Below, one piece after another: positions 8,259 through 18,080 of a stretch of 47,782 bases of DNA. Position 1 is the stretch's first letter. Each line of letters starts with the position of its first letter. Both the position numbers and the translations under genes were made by a program. Below the pieces are notes generated by a model that was not told the origin of the DNA, searched no databases, and worked only from the letters and a program-made list of their open reading frames with translations. Where the stretch lies: NCBI GenBank assembly GCA_001552515.1, contig BCRI01000050.1, positions 1-47,782 of the forward strand, in the 5' to 3' direction. The stretch comes from Sphaerimonospora mesophila NBRC 14179 = JCM 3151. GTDB taxonomy: Bacteria; Actinomycetota; Actinomycetes; Streptosporangiales; Streptosporangiaceae.

Positions 8259-8301
8259 CACGCGCCTCCCTTGGATCTGTCTTCGGTAATGCCGAGTTTA
8301 A

Positions 8302-9330
8302 TCACAGATAGGCGATACAAGTTAGAGGCTCGGCCGGTCTCTTGTCGGGAAAGGCCGCGCCGACGTGCTCCACGACGCCCGTGCGCACGCATTCGGCCGC
8401 GAGCCGGATCGCGGCGCGGATGTCGCGCGCCGGCGCCGCCCCGTGGCACACCACGCACACGCCGCGCACGCCGAGCAGCACACCGCCGGGATCGGCGGCC
8501 AGTGTCGCCCGCACCCGCCGGGATATCGCCTGGGCATTCTGCTCTGCCAGCGGGCCGCCGCCAGAGCGTACGGCGGAGACCGCGACCAGTGCGGTGAGGT
8601 CGAGCGTGCGCTCGTACGTCTTCAACAGCACGTCCCCGGTGAAGCCGTCGGTGACCGCCACGTCGACCCGATCGCTGAACACGTCATAGGCCTCGATCTG
8701 CCCGACGTAGGCGGGCAGCGCCGACAGCAGCAGGTGGGCGTCCCGCTGTGCCGGCCCCCCTTTCACGTCCTCAGCGCCGTTGGACAGCAGCCCGACCCGC
8801 GGGTTCTCGACGCCGAGGCGCGCCTCGGCGAAGCGCATGCCCATCAGGGCGAACTCCGCCAGCCACTCCGGGCGCTCGGTCACCGTGGCTCCGATGTCGA
8901 GCAGCACGGTCGGACCCATCTCTGGGCCGCGCAGCGTGGTGGCGAGCGCGGGGGCGCGCACCCTCGGCAGGCGGCGCAGACGGGCCGCGGCGGCGAGCAC
9001 GGCGGCGCCGGTGTTGCCCGGGCTCACCATGGCGTCGGCGCGGCCCGATCGTACGGCCTGCGCGCAGACGAGAAGCGACGACCCGCGCTTGTTCCACGTC
9101 GCGCGCACCGGATCGTCGTGCATCGCGACGGCCTCGGGCGCGTGCAGCAGCGTGACGCGTCCGGGCAGGCCGCCGTCGCCCAGGTGTCGCCGCAGGTGCG
9201 GCACCGAGCCGACCAGGAGGATCTCCACGTCCTCCGGGCCGTCCAGCACCGCCTCGACGACGGGGCCCGGGCCGAGGTCGCCCCCCATGCCGTCCACCGC
9301 CACGACGGTACGTCGCGAGTCTCGGGTCAC
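8302..9330 (-). CDS. plsX: phosphate acyltransferase PlsX
   Basis: PlsX converts acyl-ACP to acyl-phosphate for phospholipid synthesis. The 342-residue protein carries the family blocks VDGMGGDLGP near the N-terminus, SPGNTGA (about 103), DGFTGDVLLKT (about 230) and GVRGVCVVCHGAA (about 293). The GTG start at 9330 follows GAGGT at suitable spacing. It lies downstream of rpoD on the same strand with a 90-base gap. The usual partner rpmF is not adjacent. The 40 bases between its end and the P450 start mark the border between core genome and the NRPS cluster. Confidence 0.93.
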   Translation of the reverse strand: MTRDSRRTVVAVDGMGGDLGPGPVVEAVLDGPEDVEILLVGSVPHLRRHLGDGGLPGRVTLLHAPEAVAMHDDPVRATWNKRGSSLLVCAQAVRSGRADAMVSPGNTGAAVLAAAARLRRLPRVRAPALATTLRGPEMGPTVLLDIGATVTERPEWLAEFALMGMRFAEARLGVENPRVGLLSNGAEDVKGGPAQRDAHLLLSALPAYVGQIEAYDVFSDRVDVAVTDGFTGDVLLKTYERTLDLTALVAVSAVRSGGGPLAEQNAQAISRRVRATLAADPGGVLLGVRGVCVVCHGAAPARDIRAAIRLAAECVRTGVVEHVGAAFPDKRPAEPLTCIAYL

Positions 9331-9420
9331 CGACTACCTCGTTTCTTGGTTCTCAGCCATCAGAGCCAAGATACGATCGGGCGTCGGCCCGGGTCCATGT
9401 CGGTCGAGTCGTCCGGTCGA

Positions 9421-10578
<1,158 letters not shown>

Positions 10579-10651
10579 GCAACACAGTGTGCGGTATGGA
10601 CACAGGAAAATGGCAGGCCTATTTTTGTCACTCAAGGTAAGGCAGTGAACA

Positions 10652-10666
10652 ATATCGAATCGATAT
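10652..10666. promoter_or_regulatory. palindrome in the dnaG-rpoD gap, possible operator
   Basis: The AT-rich gap between dnaG and rpoD contains ATATCGA-A-TCGATAT, a perfect 7-bp inverted repeat around one base. It sits about 75-90 bases upstream of the chosen rpoD start, where a separate rpoD promoter would be expected. No clear -35/-10 pair was identified. Inference. Confidence 0.45.
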
Positions 10667-10725
10667 CAGATATATGTTTGGCCGCAGGAGGAACTGGAAA
10701 TGGTCATTAATTCCGGTCCGGCCGC

Positions 10726-12654
10726 TCACGCCCCGGCGGCGCGCTCCCGCAACACCCGCCGCTGCTGTTCCAGGGCTACCAGCTCCCCGAAGAGACGGTT
10801 GTAGTCCTGCTGCTCCTCGACGGGGTTGAGCCGCTGCAGCCGCGACTTCACCTGATTGATGGCCCGGCCCACCGCGATCTCCTGGATCTTGGCCAGTACG
10901 GCCGCGCCGTACCGTTCCTCGACGCTCACGTCGGCGCGCAGGGCCTCGACGGCGAACCGGGTCACCAGCGCCTGCAGGTCGATTTCGGTCCCCTCGGGGG
11001 ACGCCCCGGCCGACGAGGCGTGGGCGAGGAGGTGATCGACCCACTCCCGGCCGCCCGGCCCGCCCGCGACGGTCCCGCCGGCGGCCGTGATGAGCCCGTG
11101 CAGCGCGATGTGCTCGGGCACCGTGAAGGTGTCCGGCCCGAGCGCGTCGAACTCGGGCCCCAGCAGAGCCGGCCGCTGCACGGCGAGCTTGAGCGCCTCC
11201 GCCTCAAGCCGCGCGGCCGGATCGTGCGCCGCGCCGGCGGGGGCTCCCCGCTGTGTGCGCGTGACCGGCCCGCCGTCCGTCCCGCCTGCCGGGCGGCCCG
11301 CCCTGCCCTGGGGCCGGCCGGTGGTCCGCCCGGCCACCTGCTGGATGCGCCGGATGACGAAGCGCTCGTCCATGAACCCGAGCCAGCGGTCGAGGTCGAC
11401 CACGTAGGTCTTGCGCAGCCCCGGGTCCTTGATCCCGGCCACGATCGGCGCGGCCGCGTCCAGCGCGCCGAGACGGCCCTCGTTGGTGTTCAGGTCGTAC
11501 TGCGCGAGCACGCTGCGGATCGCGAACGCGAACAGCGGCTCCCGGCGGGCGATGAGATCGCGCACGGCGGCGTCGCCCTGCTTGACCCGCAGATCGCACG
11601 GGTCGAGGCCGTCGGGCTGGACGGCGACGAACGTCTGCGTGACGAACTTCTGCTCGTCCTGGAACGCCCGCAGCGCGGCCTTCTGCCCGGCCGAGTCGCC
11701 GTCGAACGTGAAGATCACCTCGCCGCGGAACTCGGCCTGGTCCAGCAGCAGCCGCCGCAGCACCTTGATGTGCTCCTCGCCGAACGACGTGCCGCAGGTG
11801 GCGACCGCCGTGGGCACACCGGCCAGATGGCAGGCCATCACGTCGGTGTAGCCCTCGACGACGACCGCCTGGGAGCGCCGGGCGATCTCCCGCTTGGCGA
11901 GGTCGACGCCGTACAGCACCGAGCTCTTGTGATAGATCGGGGTTTCCGGCGTGTTCAGATATTTGGGGCCGTCGTCGGAGTCGAGCAGTTTGCGCGCGCC
12001 GAACCCGATGACGTCGCCCGTGATGTCGCGGATCGGCCAGACGAGACGACCGCGGAACCGGTCGACCGGTCCCCGGCGGCCCTCTCGGGCGAGCCCGCCC
12101 TTGATCAGTTCCTGGGGGGTGAACCCGCGGGCCACGAGGTGCCTGGTCAGCGCCTCCCACTCGGCCGGCGCGTAACCGACTCCGAAGTGCTCGGCGTCGA
12201 CCCGCTCGAAGCCCCGCTCGGACAGGAAACGCCGTCCGGGAGCGGCGTCGGGCGCCGCGAGCCTCGCGGCGTAGAACTCGGCGGCGGCCCGGTGCGCCTC
12301 GATCAGGCGGCGCCGCTCCCCCTGTTCGCGGCCGGGCACGTAGCCGCCCTGCTCGTACCGGAGCTGGATCCCGGCGCGCCGGGCCAGCCGCTCGACGGCC
12401 TCGCCGAACGTCAGGTTCTCGATCTTGCGGACGAACGTGATGACGTCGCCGCCCTCCGCGCACCCGAAGCAGTAGTAGTAGCCCCGGGCCGGGGTGACGT
12501 TGAACGAGGGCGATTTCTCGTCGTGGAAGGGACACAGCCCCTTCAGGTTGCCGCCGCCCGCGTTGCGCAACTGGATGTGCTCGCCGACGACGTCGGCGAG
12601 CGGCGACCGCTCCCGTACGAGCGCGATGTCCTCATCCCTGATCCGCCCTGCCAC
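10726..12654 (-). CDS. dnaG: DNA primase DnaG
   Basis: The 642-residue primase synthesises RNA primers at the replication fork. The N-terminal CHC2 zinc finger is complete (CPFHDEKSPSF about residues 41-51 and YYCFGC about 60-65). The catalytic core has the RNA-polymerase-like segment and the Toprim motifs VVEGYTDVMA (about 270) and FDGDSAG (about 316). The C-terminal third, after a Gly/Arg/Pro-rich linker (about 445-475), is the helicase-binding domain. The GTG start at 12654 is inferred from the MAGRIRDEDI N-terminus typical of actinobacterial DnaG. It is divergent from the lipoprotein gene and upstream of rpoD. Confidence 0.95.
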   Translation of the reverse strand: MAGRIRDEDIALVRERSPLADVVGEHIQLRNAGGGNLKGLCPFHDEKSPSFNVTPARGYYYCFGCAEGGDVITFVRKIENLTFGEAVERLARRAGIQLRYEQGGYVPGREQGERRRLIEAHRAAAEFYAARLAAPDAAPGRRFLSERGFERVDAEHFGVGYAPAEWEALTRHLVARGFTPQELIKGGLAREGRRGPVDRFRGRLVWPIRDITGDVIGFGARKLLDSDDGPKYLNTPETPIYHKSSVLYGVDLAKREIARRSQAVVVEGYTDVMACHLAGVPTAVATCGTSFGEEHIKVLRRLLLDQAEFRGEVIFTFDGDSAGQKAALRAFQDEQKFVTQTFVAVQPDGLDPCDLRVKQGDAAVRDLIARREPLFAFAIRSVLAQYDLNTNEGRLGALDAAAPIVAGIKDPGLRKTYVVDLDRWLGFMDERFVIRRIQQVAGRTTGRPQGRAGRPAGGTDGGPVTRTQRGAPAGAAHDPAARLEAEALKLAVQRPALLGPEFDALGPDTFTVPEHIALHGLITAAGGTVAGGPGGREWVDHLLAHASSAGASPEGTEIDLQALVTRFAVEALRADVSVEERYGAAVLAKIQEIAVGRAINQVKSRLQRLNPVEEQQDYNRLFGELVALEQQRRVLRERAAGA

Positions 12655-12773
12655 GCTGCGAGTCTATGGGGTGTCCGATAACGAGAAGGAGAGAACTTCC
12701 CGGAACCGGTCGTGACGAATGCGGATTTCCCGGTACAAAGGAAAGGTTCGGTAACGTCGACCTGGTGGATACC

Positions 12774-13613
12774 ATGCGATCGGGGAGAACCGCGGCACTG
12801 GCCGTCCTCGCGGGCACCGCCTGCCTGGCCGCCGCCTGCGGCGCGCCCTCCGGAGTGGCCGGGGTGAGCACGCTGCCGCCGGCGTCCCCCGCTGCGGACA
12901 CCGCCGTCGCCACGGCCGCGGCGGACACTCCGCCCCAGGTGGAGGGTCCGGTACGGATCCCACCGCCCAAGCTGTCCCGGTTCACCTACGTGTTCCCGGT
13001 GAAGGGATGCGAGGTGACGTACTCGCGCAAGCTGCTGGTGCTGCCGAAGACCACGATCTGGGCCGCCAGGGGATGCGCGTTCGTCTCGCCGGTCGACGGC
13101 GTGATCCGCGAGGTCGACACGGCCAACAGGTGGTCGCCGACCACCGACCACGGCAGGGACCGGGAGGGCAGGTTCGTCAGCGTGACCGGCGACGACGGCG
13201 TGCTCTACCTCGGCGGCCATCTCGACACCGTCGAGGCGGGTCTCGCTCCCGGCACGCGCGTCAAGGCGGGCCAGCGGCTGGGCACGGTCGGCAACTCGGG
13301 CAACGCCCGCGACATGGCCACCAACCTCTACTTCGCGATGTCGTGGCCGACGCCGCCGCAGTACTGGTGGGTCCGCCGCGGCATGGTCAAGCCGTGGCGT
13401 TATCTGGACGCCTGGGACGACGGCAACCGCACGCTGTCCCCCCGCGCGGAGATGCTGAAGCTGCGCGAGCGCGTCGGCGAGCTCCCGGCCTGCACCCAGC
13501 TGTGCGCGTCGAAGGCGGTCCCCGTGAAGCAGGAGGAGACGAAGAAGCAGGAGGAGCGCAGGCCGCCCAGGAAGCGCAAGGACCCCGAGGTCGTGATCGT
13601 CACGCCGGAGTGA
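12774..13613 (+). CDS. lipoprotein with degenerate LytM/M23 domain
   Basis: A 279-residue exported protein. The signal peptide ends in a lipobox (LAAAC, Cys about 24), so it should be anchored outside the membrane. Residues about 85-200 have the M23 fold pattern (FVSPVDGVI, YLGGHLDTV, VKAGQRLGTVGNSG). However, the zinc-site motifs are not intact: the HxxxD segment is replaced by PKTTIWAARG, and the HLHF signature reads NLYFAM. Such inactive LytM domains act as regulators of cell-wall hydrolases (EnvC/NlpD class); that role is inferred. The C-terminus is a charged Lys/Glu/Arg tail. An in-frame GTG at 12765 is a possible alternative start. Its last 14 bases overlap the convergent dgt gene. Confidence 0.8.
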   Translation: MRSGRTAALAVLAGTACLAAACGAPSGVAGVSTLPPASPAADTAVATAAADTPPQVEGPVRIPPPKLSRFTYVFPVKGCEVTYSRKLLVLPKTTIWAARGCAFVSPVDGVIREVDTANRWSPTTDHGRDREGRFVSVTGDDGVLYLGGHLDTVEAGLAPGTRVKAGQRLGTVGNSGNARDMATNLYFAMSWPTPPQYWWVRRGMVKPWRYLDAWDDGNRTLSPRAEMLKLRERVGELPACTQLCASKAVPVKQEETKKQEERRPPRKRKDPEVVIVTPE

Positions 13614-14898
13614 CCCCGGCCCCGGTCAGCGACAGGCGGCGGTGCCAGGCCACGGCCGATGCGTCGGTCAGCGAGGCGATCTGGTCGACGACCACGCGCA
13701 GCCGCGCCGCGTCGTCCGGCGCGCGCTCGAACTCGGGGCGCAGCGTCGGCGCCAGTGTGGCGGGCGCCCCTCTCATGACCAAATGCCCCAGCTCGGCGAT
13801 CAGCTCGCGCTGCCGGGCCCGCATCGCGTGATGGTCGGCGCGGGTGATGACGTAGTAGGCGGTCACCCCCTTGAGCAGGGCGCACTCCAGCCGGGTGGTC
13901 CTCGGCACGACGAGGTCGGCCCCGTGCCGGCCCGGCGGGGTCTCCGGCACGGCGTGGCAGCCGTACGCCTCCCTGGTCGCCTCCTGTGCCGCCCGGCAGA
14001 ACCGGCCGATGAGCGAGCTGGTGAGGCGCTTGAGCGCGGCGAGATCGACGAGCCCGGCGTCGAACCGGCCCGGCCACAGCGGCCCGGCGACCAGCCGCCC
14101 GAAGACCTCGGCCAGCTCGCCCCGGTCGGCGTCGGGGGCGTACCACTCGCGGGTGAGGTCGCAGACGGCCAGCCGCTCCTCGGGGTCGCGCAGCGCCTCG
14201 GCCGTGACGTGGCCCGACGTCAGCGCGTCCTCGAGGTCGTGCACCGAGTAGGCCACGTCGTCGGCCCAGTCCATGATCTGGGCCTCAAAGCTCGGCGTGC
14301 GGCCAGGAGCCCCCTCCCTGACCCACCGGAAGACCGCCAGGTCGTCTGGATAGACGCAGTACGGCATGCCCTCGGCGGCACGCGGCACCTCCGGATCCGG
14401 GCAGCCGGGACCGGCCCAGGGATACTTGCAGACCGCGTCGAGCGTCGCCCGGGTCAGGTTGAGCCCGGCGCCGCGGCCGTCCTCGGTGATGACCTTCGCC
14501 TCCAGCCGGGTGAGCAGGCGGAGGTTCTGGGCGTTGCCCTGGAATCCGCCGCACGACGCGGCCATCTCGTTCAGTGCGGTCTCGCCGTTGTGGCCGAACG
14601 GGGGATGTCCCAGATCGTGGGCGAGGCAGGCCGTCTCCACCAGATCGGGATCACGGCCGAGAACCTTGCCCATCTCCCGCCCGATCTGGGCGCATTCGAG
14701 CGAGTGGGTCAGCCGGGTGCGCGGGCTGTAAAGACCCGAGTAGTCGGCCGGGGTGACCACCTGCGTCTTGGCGGCGAGCCTGCGCAACGAAGCGCTGTGC
14801 AGCACACGGGCCCGGTCCCGCTCGAAGGCGCTGCGCTCGGCGCCGCTCTGCGGTTCCGGCACCCATCGTGCCTGATCGTGCTCGTCGTAACGGGCCAT
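13600..14898 (-). CDS. dgt: dGTP triphosphohydrolase-like protein (HD domain)
   Basis: A 432-residue HD-superfamily protein of the Dgt family, which removes triphosphate from deoxynucleoside triphosphates. The metal site is visible as RTRLTHSLE (His), ACLAHDLGHPPFGHNGE (HD plus downstream His) and MDWADDVAYSVHDLED (Asp). ATG 14898 is chosen because GGGAGG ends four bases before it; the open frame upstream has no ribosome site. It converges on the LytM lipoprotein, and the two coding regions overlap by 14 bases. Close linkage to dnaG is conserved in actinobacteria. Confidence 0.9.
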   Translation of the reverse strand: MARYDEHDQARWVPEPQSGAERSAFERDRARVLHSASLRRLAAKTQVVTPADYSGLYSPRTRLTHSLECAQIGREMGKVLGRDPDLVETACLAHDLGHPPFGHNGETALNEMAASCGGFQGNAQNLRLLTRLEAKVITEDGRGAGLNLTRATLDAVCKYPWAGPGCPDPEVPRAAEGMPYCVYPDDLAVFRWVREGAPGRTPSFEAQIMDWADDVAYSVHDLEDALTSGHVTAEALRDPEERLAVCDLTREWYAPDADRGELAEVFGRLVAGPLWPGRFDAGLVDLAALKRLTSSLIGRFCRAAQEATREAYGCHAVPETPPGRHGADLVVPRTTRLECALLKGVTAYYVITRADHHAMRARQRELIAELGHLVMRGAPATLAPTLRPEFERAPDDAARLRVVVDQIASLTDASAVAWHRRLSLTGAGVTPA

Positions 14899-14985
14899 GC
14901 GTCCTCCCTTCCTCACGGCACCCCCGCGGCGGGAGAAGGAGCGTACCCGCTCGCCACGACAATGAGTCACGACGATTCGTCCCAG

Positions 14986-15022
14986 ACCCCCAGAACCCTC
15001 GCTTCACGCGGGTTCCGGGGGT
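14986..15022 (-). terminator. stem-loop terminator downstream of ppdK
   Basis: ACCCCC and GAACCC on one side pair with GGGTTC and GGGGGT on the other: 12 base pairs with one A/C mismatch around an 11-base loop. It begins 28 bases after the ppdK stop. There is no U-tract, which is common for terminators in GC-rich actinobacteria. Confidence 0.6.
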
Positions 15023-15050
15023 GCGGACGGCCATCTACGGGTCCACGGAG

Positions 15051-17687
15051 TCAGCGGCTGTCGGAGCCCTCCGCGGTCAGGGCGGCGCGGGCCGCCTCAA
15101 GCCGGGCGACCGGGATCCGGAACGGCGAGCACGACACGTAGTCGAGCCCGATCTCGTGGCAGAAGCGCACCGACTCGGGGTCTCCGCCGTGCTCTCCGCA
15201 GATGCCGAGCTTGAGGCCGGGACGGGTCCGCCTGCCCTCCTCCGCCGCGATCCGCATGAGCCGGCCGACGCCGTCCCGGTCGATCGACTCGAACGGCGAA
15301 ACGCCGAACACCCCCAGATCGAGATATTTACTGAAAAATCCACTTTCGACGTCGTCCCGGGAGAAGCCCCAGGTCATCTGCGTGAGGTCGTTGGTGCCGA
15401 AGGAGAAGAACTCGGCCGCCTCGGCCACCTGACCAGCGGTCAGCGCGGCGCGCGGCACCTCGATCATGGTGCCGATGAGCGCGGACACGCCCGCCTCCGC
15501 GAGGACCCGCTCGGCCGCCTCGCGTACGATCTCCAGCTCCTGTACGGCGCCGACCAGCGGGATCATGATCTCCGCCCGCGCGTCGGCGCTCTCCTTCGCC
15601 GCCGCGGCGATCGCCCGCACCTGCATCTCGAACAGGCCGGGGATGACCAGGCCGAGCCGTACACCGCGCAGGCCGAGCATCGGGTTCTGCTCGTGCAGCC
15701 GCTTGACGGCCTCCAGGAGCCTGCGGTCCCGCTCGGTCGCCCCGTCCCCGGCCAGGGCGACCTTGACCGACAGGTCGGTGATGTCGGGCAGGAACTCGTG
15801 CAGCGGCGGGTCGATCAACCTGATCGTGACCGGCAGGCCGGCCATCGCCTCGAACAGACCCCTGAAGTCGGTCGTCTGCATCGGCTCCAGCGCGTCCAGG
15901 GCGGCCCGGCACTCCTCCGGCGTCGCGGCCAGGATCAGGTCCTCGACCAGCCGCCGCCGGTCGCCGAGGAACATGTGCTCCGTACGGCACAGCCCGATGC
16001 CCTGCGCGCCGAACCGGCGGGCGCGTGCGGCGTCCTCGGGGTTGTCGGCGTTGGCGCGTACGGCCAGGCGCCGCACCGAGTCGGCGTGGGTCATGATGCG
16101 GTCCACGGCCACGACCAGCTCGTCCTCGGCCGGCCCGCCCTCGAAGTACTCGACGACCGGGGAGGCGACGACGGGGACCTCGCCGAGGTAGACCGCGCCG
16201 CTCGAGCCGTCGATGGAGATCACGTCGCCCTCCTCGACGGTCACCCCGCCGGGCGCGGTGAAGCGCCGGGCGCGTACGTCGACCTCCAGCTCCTCGGCGC
16301 CGCAGACGCAGGTCTTGCCCATGCCCCGGGCGACGACGGCGGCGTGCGAGGTCTTCCCGCCCCGCGAGGTGAGCACGCCGCGTGCCGCGATCATGCCGGC
16401 GAGGTCGTCGGGGTTGGTCTCCCTGCGCACGAGGATGACGGGCTCGCCCCGCCCGGCCAGCTCGACCGCCTTCTCCGAGGTGAACACGGCCTTGCCCACG
16501 GCCGCTCCCGGCGAGGCGTTCATGCCCGTGGTCAGGCGCCGGTTGTCGGTGGTGTCGGCGAACCTCGGGAACATGAGCTGCGCCAGCTGCCCCCCGGTCA
16601 CCCGCGTGACGGCCTCATCCATGTCGATCAGGCCCTCGTCGACGAGCTGGGTGGCGATGCAGAAGGCCGCGGCGGCCGTACGCTTGCCGACCCGGGTCTG
16701 CAGCATCCACAGCTTGCCGCGCTCGATCGTGAACTCGATGTCGCACAGGTCGCGGTAGTGCCCCTCCAGCCGCGCCATGATGTCGAGAAGCTCGCGGTAC
16801 GCCTCCGGATCGATGCTCTCGAGCTCCTGGAGCGGCACGGTGTTGCGGATGCCGGCGACGACGTCCTCGCCCTGGGCGTTCTGCAGGTAGTCGCCGTACA
16901 CGCCCTGCTGTCCAGAACCGGGGTCGCGGGTGAAGGCGACGCCGGTGCCCGAGTCCATGCCGAGGTTGCCGAAGACCATGGCGCACACGTTGACGGCCGT
17001 GCCCAGGTCGGCGGGGATGCGCTCCTGGCGGCGGTAGAGGACGGCGCGCGGCGCGTTCCAGGAGTCGAAGACCGCCCGGATCGCGAGGTCCATCTGCTCA
17101 CGCGGGTCGCCGGGAAAGTCGCGGCCGGTCTCGGCCCTCACGACGCCCTTGTAGATCTCGACGAGCCGCTGCAGGTCGGCGGAGCCGAGATCGGTGTCCT
17201 TCCGGCCGCCTTTCATCTCGTCGAGCGCGGTCTCGAACAACTCTCCGTCGATGCCCAGCACGGTCTTGCCGAACATCTGAATGAGCCTTCGGTAAGAGTC
17301 CCAGGCGAAACGCTCATTGCCCGACTGCTTGGCCAGCGCGAGAACCGAGCTGTCGTTCAGCCCGATGTTGAGCACGGTCTCCATCATGCCCGGCATGGAG
17401 AACTTCGCCCCGGAGCGGACACTGACGAGCAGCGGATCGCCGGGGTCGCCGAGCCGCTTGCCCATCTGGGCCTCCAGATCCGCGAGGTGAGCCGAGATCT
17501 CCTCGCCGAGCCCGTCCGGCATGCCCCCGTTGCCCAGGTAGTGGCGGCAGGCCTCAGTCGTGATCGTGAAACCCGGAGGAACCGGGAGACCGAGGTTTGT
17601 CATTTCCGCCAGGTTCGCACCCTTACCGCCGAGCAAGTCCTTGAGATCCTTGTTGCCCTCGGTGAAGTCGTAAACGTACTTGGGCAC
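15051..17687 (-). CDS. ppdK: pyruvate, phosphate dikinase
   Basis: The 878-residue enzyme interconverts pyruvate + ATP + Pi and phosphoenolpyruvate + AMP + PPi. The full three-part architecture is present: the ATP-grasp nucleotide domain from the N-terminus (GGKGANLAEM, SVRSGAKFSMPGMM), the swivelling phosphohistidine domain with GKTSHAAVVARGMGK (about 450), and the PEP/pyruvate TIM barrel (GIGLCRTEHMF, IMIPLVG, SFGTNDLTQM, and the catalytic-loop GICGEHGGD). Length matches bacterial PPDKs. The GTG start at 17687 has AAGGAG six bases upstream. A long gene-free region with tandem DasR-like sites lies upstream, suggesting control of the PEP-pyruvate node, but distance to the start is about 210 bases. 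Confidence 0.96.
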   Translation of the reverse strand: MPKYVYDFTEGNKDLKDLLGGKGANLAEMTNLGLPVPPGFTITTEACRHYLGNGGMPDGLGEEISAHLADLEAQMGKRLGDPGDPLLVSVRSGAKFSMPGMMETVLNIGLNDSSVLALAKQSGNERFAWDSYRRLIQMFGKTVLGIDGELFETALDEMKGGRKDTDLGSADLQRLVEIYKGVVRAETGRDFPGDPREQMDLAIRAVFDSWNAPRAVLYRRQERIPADLGTAVNVCAMVFGNLGMDSGTGVAFTRDPGSGQQGVYGDYLQNAQGEDVVAGIRNTVPLQELESIDPEAYRELLDIMARLEGHYRDLCDIEFTIERGKLWMLQTRVGKRTAAAAFCIATQLVDEGLIDMDEAVTRVTGGQLAQLMFPRFADTTDNRRLTTGMNASPGAAVGKAVFTSEKAVELAGRGEPVILVRRETNPDDLAGMIAARGVLTSRGGKTSHAAVVARGMGKTCVCGAEELEVDVRARRFTAPGGVTVEEGDVISIDGSSGAVYLGEVPVVASPVVEYFEGGPAEDELVVAVDRIMTHADSVRRLAVRANADNPEDAARARRFGAQGIGLCRTEHMFLGDRRRLVEDLILAATPEECRAALDALEPMQTTDFRGLFEAMAGLPVTIRLIDPPLHEFLPDITDLSVKVALAGDGATERDRRLLEAVKRLHEQNPMLGLRGVRLGLVIPGLFEMQVRAIAAAAKESADARAEIMIPLVGAVQELEIVREAAERVLAEAGVSALIGTMIEVPRAALTAGQVAEAAEFFSFGTNDLTQMTWGFSRDDVESGFFSKYLDLGVFGVSPFESIDRDGVGRLMRIAAEEGRRTRPGLKLGICGEHGGDPESVRFCHEIGLDYVSCSPFRIPVARLEAARAALTAEGSDSR

Positions 17688-17781
17688 TTGAGCTCCTTCG
17701 CGACTTCAAATTAAAACCCGCGGATCCACCCCGCACGGGGACTCTACCTATCAAAAGGCGCATCAAACATCACACCCGGAT

Positions 17782-17827
17782 GGATTAGACATATCTGCAG
17801 GTAGTGGACCGCAACGAGGTCTAATCC
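17782..17827. repeat. 9-bp inverted repeat upstream of ppdK
   Basis: GGATTAGAC (17782-17790) and GTCTAATCC (17819-17827) form a perfect inverted repeat with a 28-base loop. The 387-base gene-free region 17688-18074 also holds ATTGGT/ACCAAT arms (17872-17887), the tandem TAGACC sites described separately, and a 12-bp tandem duplication at 17935-17958 (gagagatcggcg twice). A short open frame there (17763-18017, minus) shows no recognisable protein. Confidence 0.6.
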
Positions 17828-17897
17828 AATCCGCGATCGCGAAAAGATCGGCAAATTTTCTCACCGGCCACATTGGTATGAACCAATTCTCCCGCGA

Positions 17898-17927
17898 ATG
17901 GTGTAGACCAAAAGGTGTAGACCATTT
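17898..17927. promoter_or_regulatory. two tandem DasR-like operator sites
   Basis: ggtgtagacca occurs at 17900-17910 and again at 17914-17924, a 14-bp period. With flanks the first reads TGGTGTAGACCA, one base off the core TGGTCTAGACCA known for DasR-type GntR regulators in actinomycetes; the second differs at two positions. They lie about 210-240 bases upstream of ppdK and 155-180 upstream of the peptidase gene. Binding by a DasR homologue is inference. Confidence 0.45.
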
Positions 17928-18080
17928 ATCGACAGAGAGATCGGCGGAGAGATCGGCGGATGGATATGGATCTCCATGACGCCCACCCGAGAGATCCCGG
18001 TGCGCCTTCCCCACCACTCAGGTCGCCGTACGGTATAAGTTGGTGACCCTCTGATTACATTCGATTACATAGGGGTGAGC

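Noticed and set aside
17763-18017. 84-residue minus-strand frame upstream of ppdK
   Set aside because: No recognisable protein, no ribosome site, and composition reflects the repeats (operator-like DNA) in this AT-richer region.
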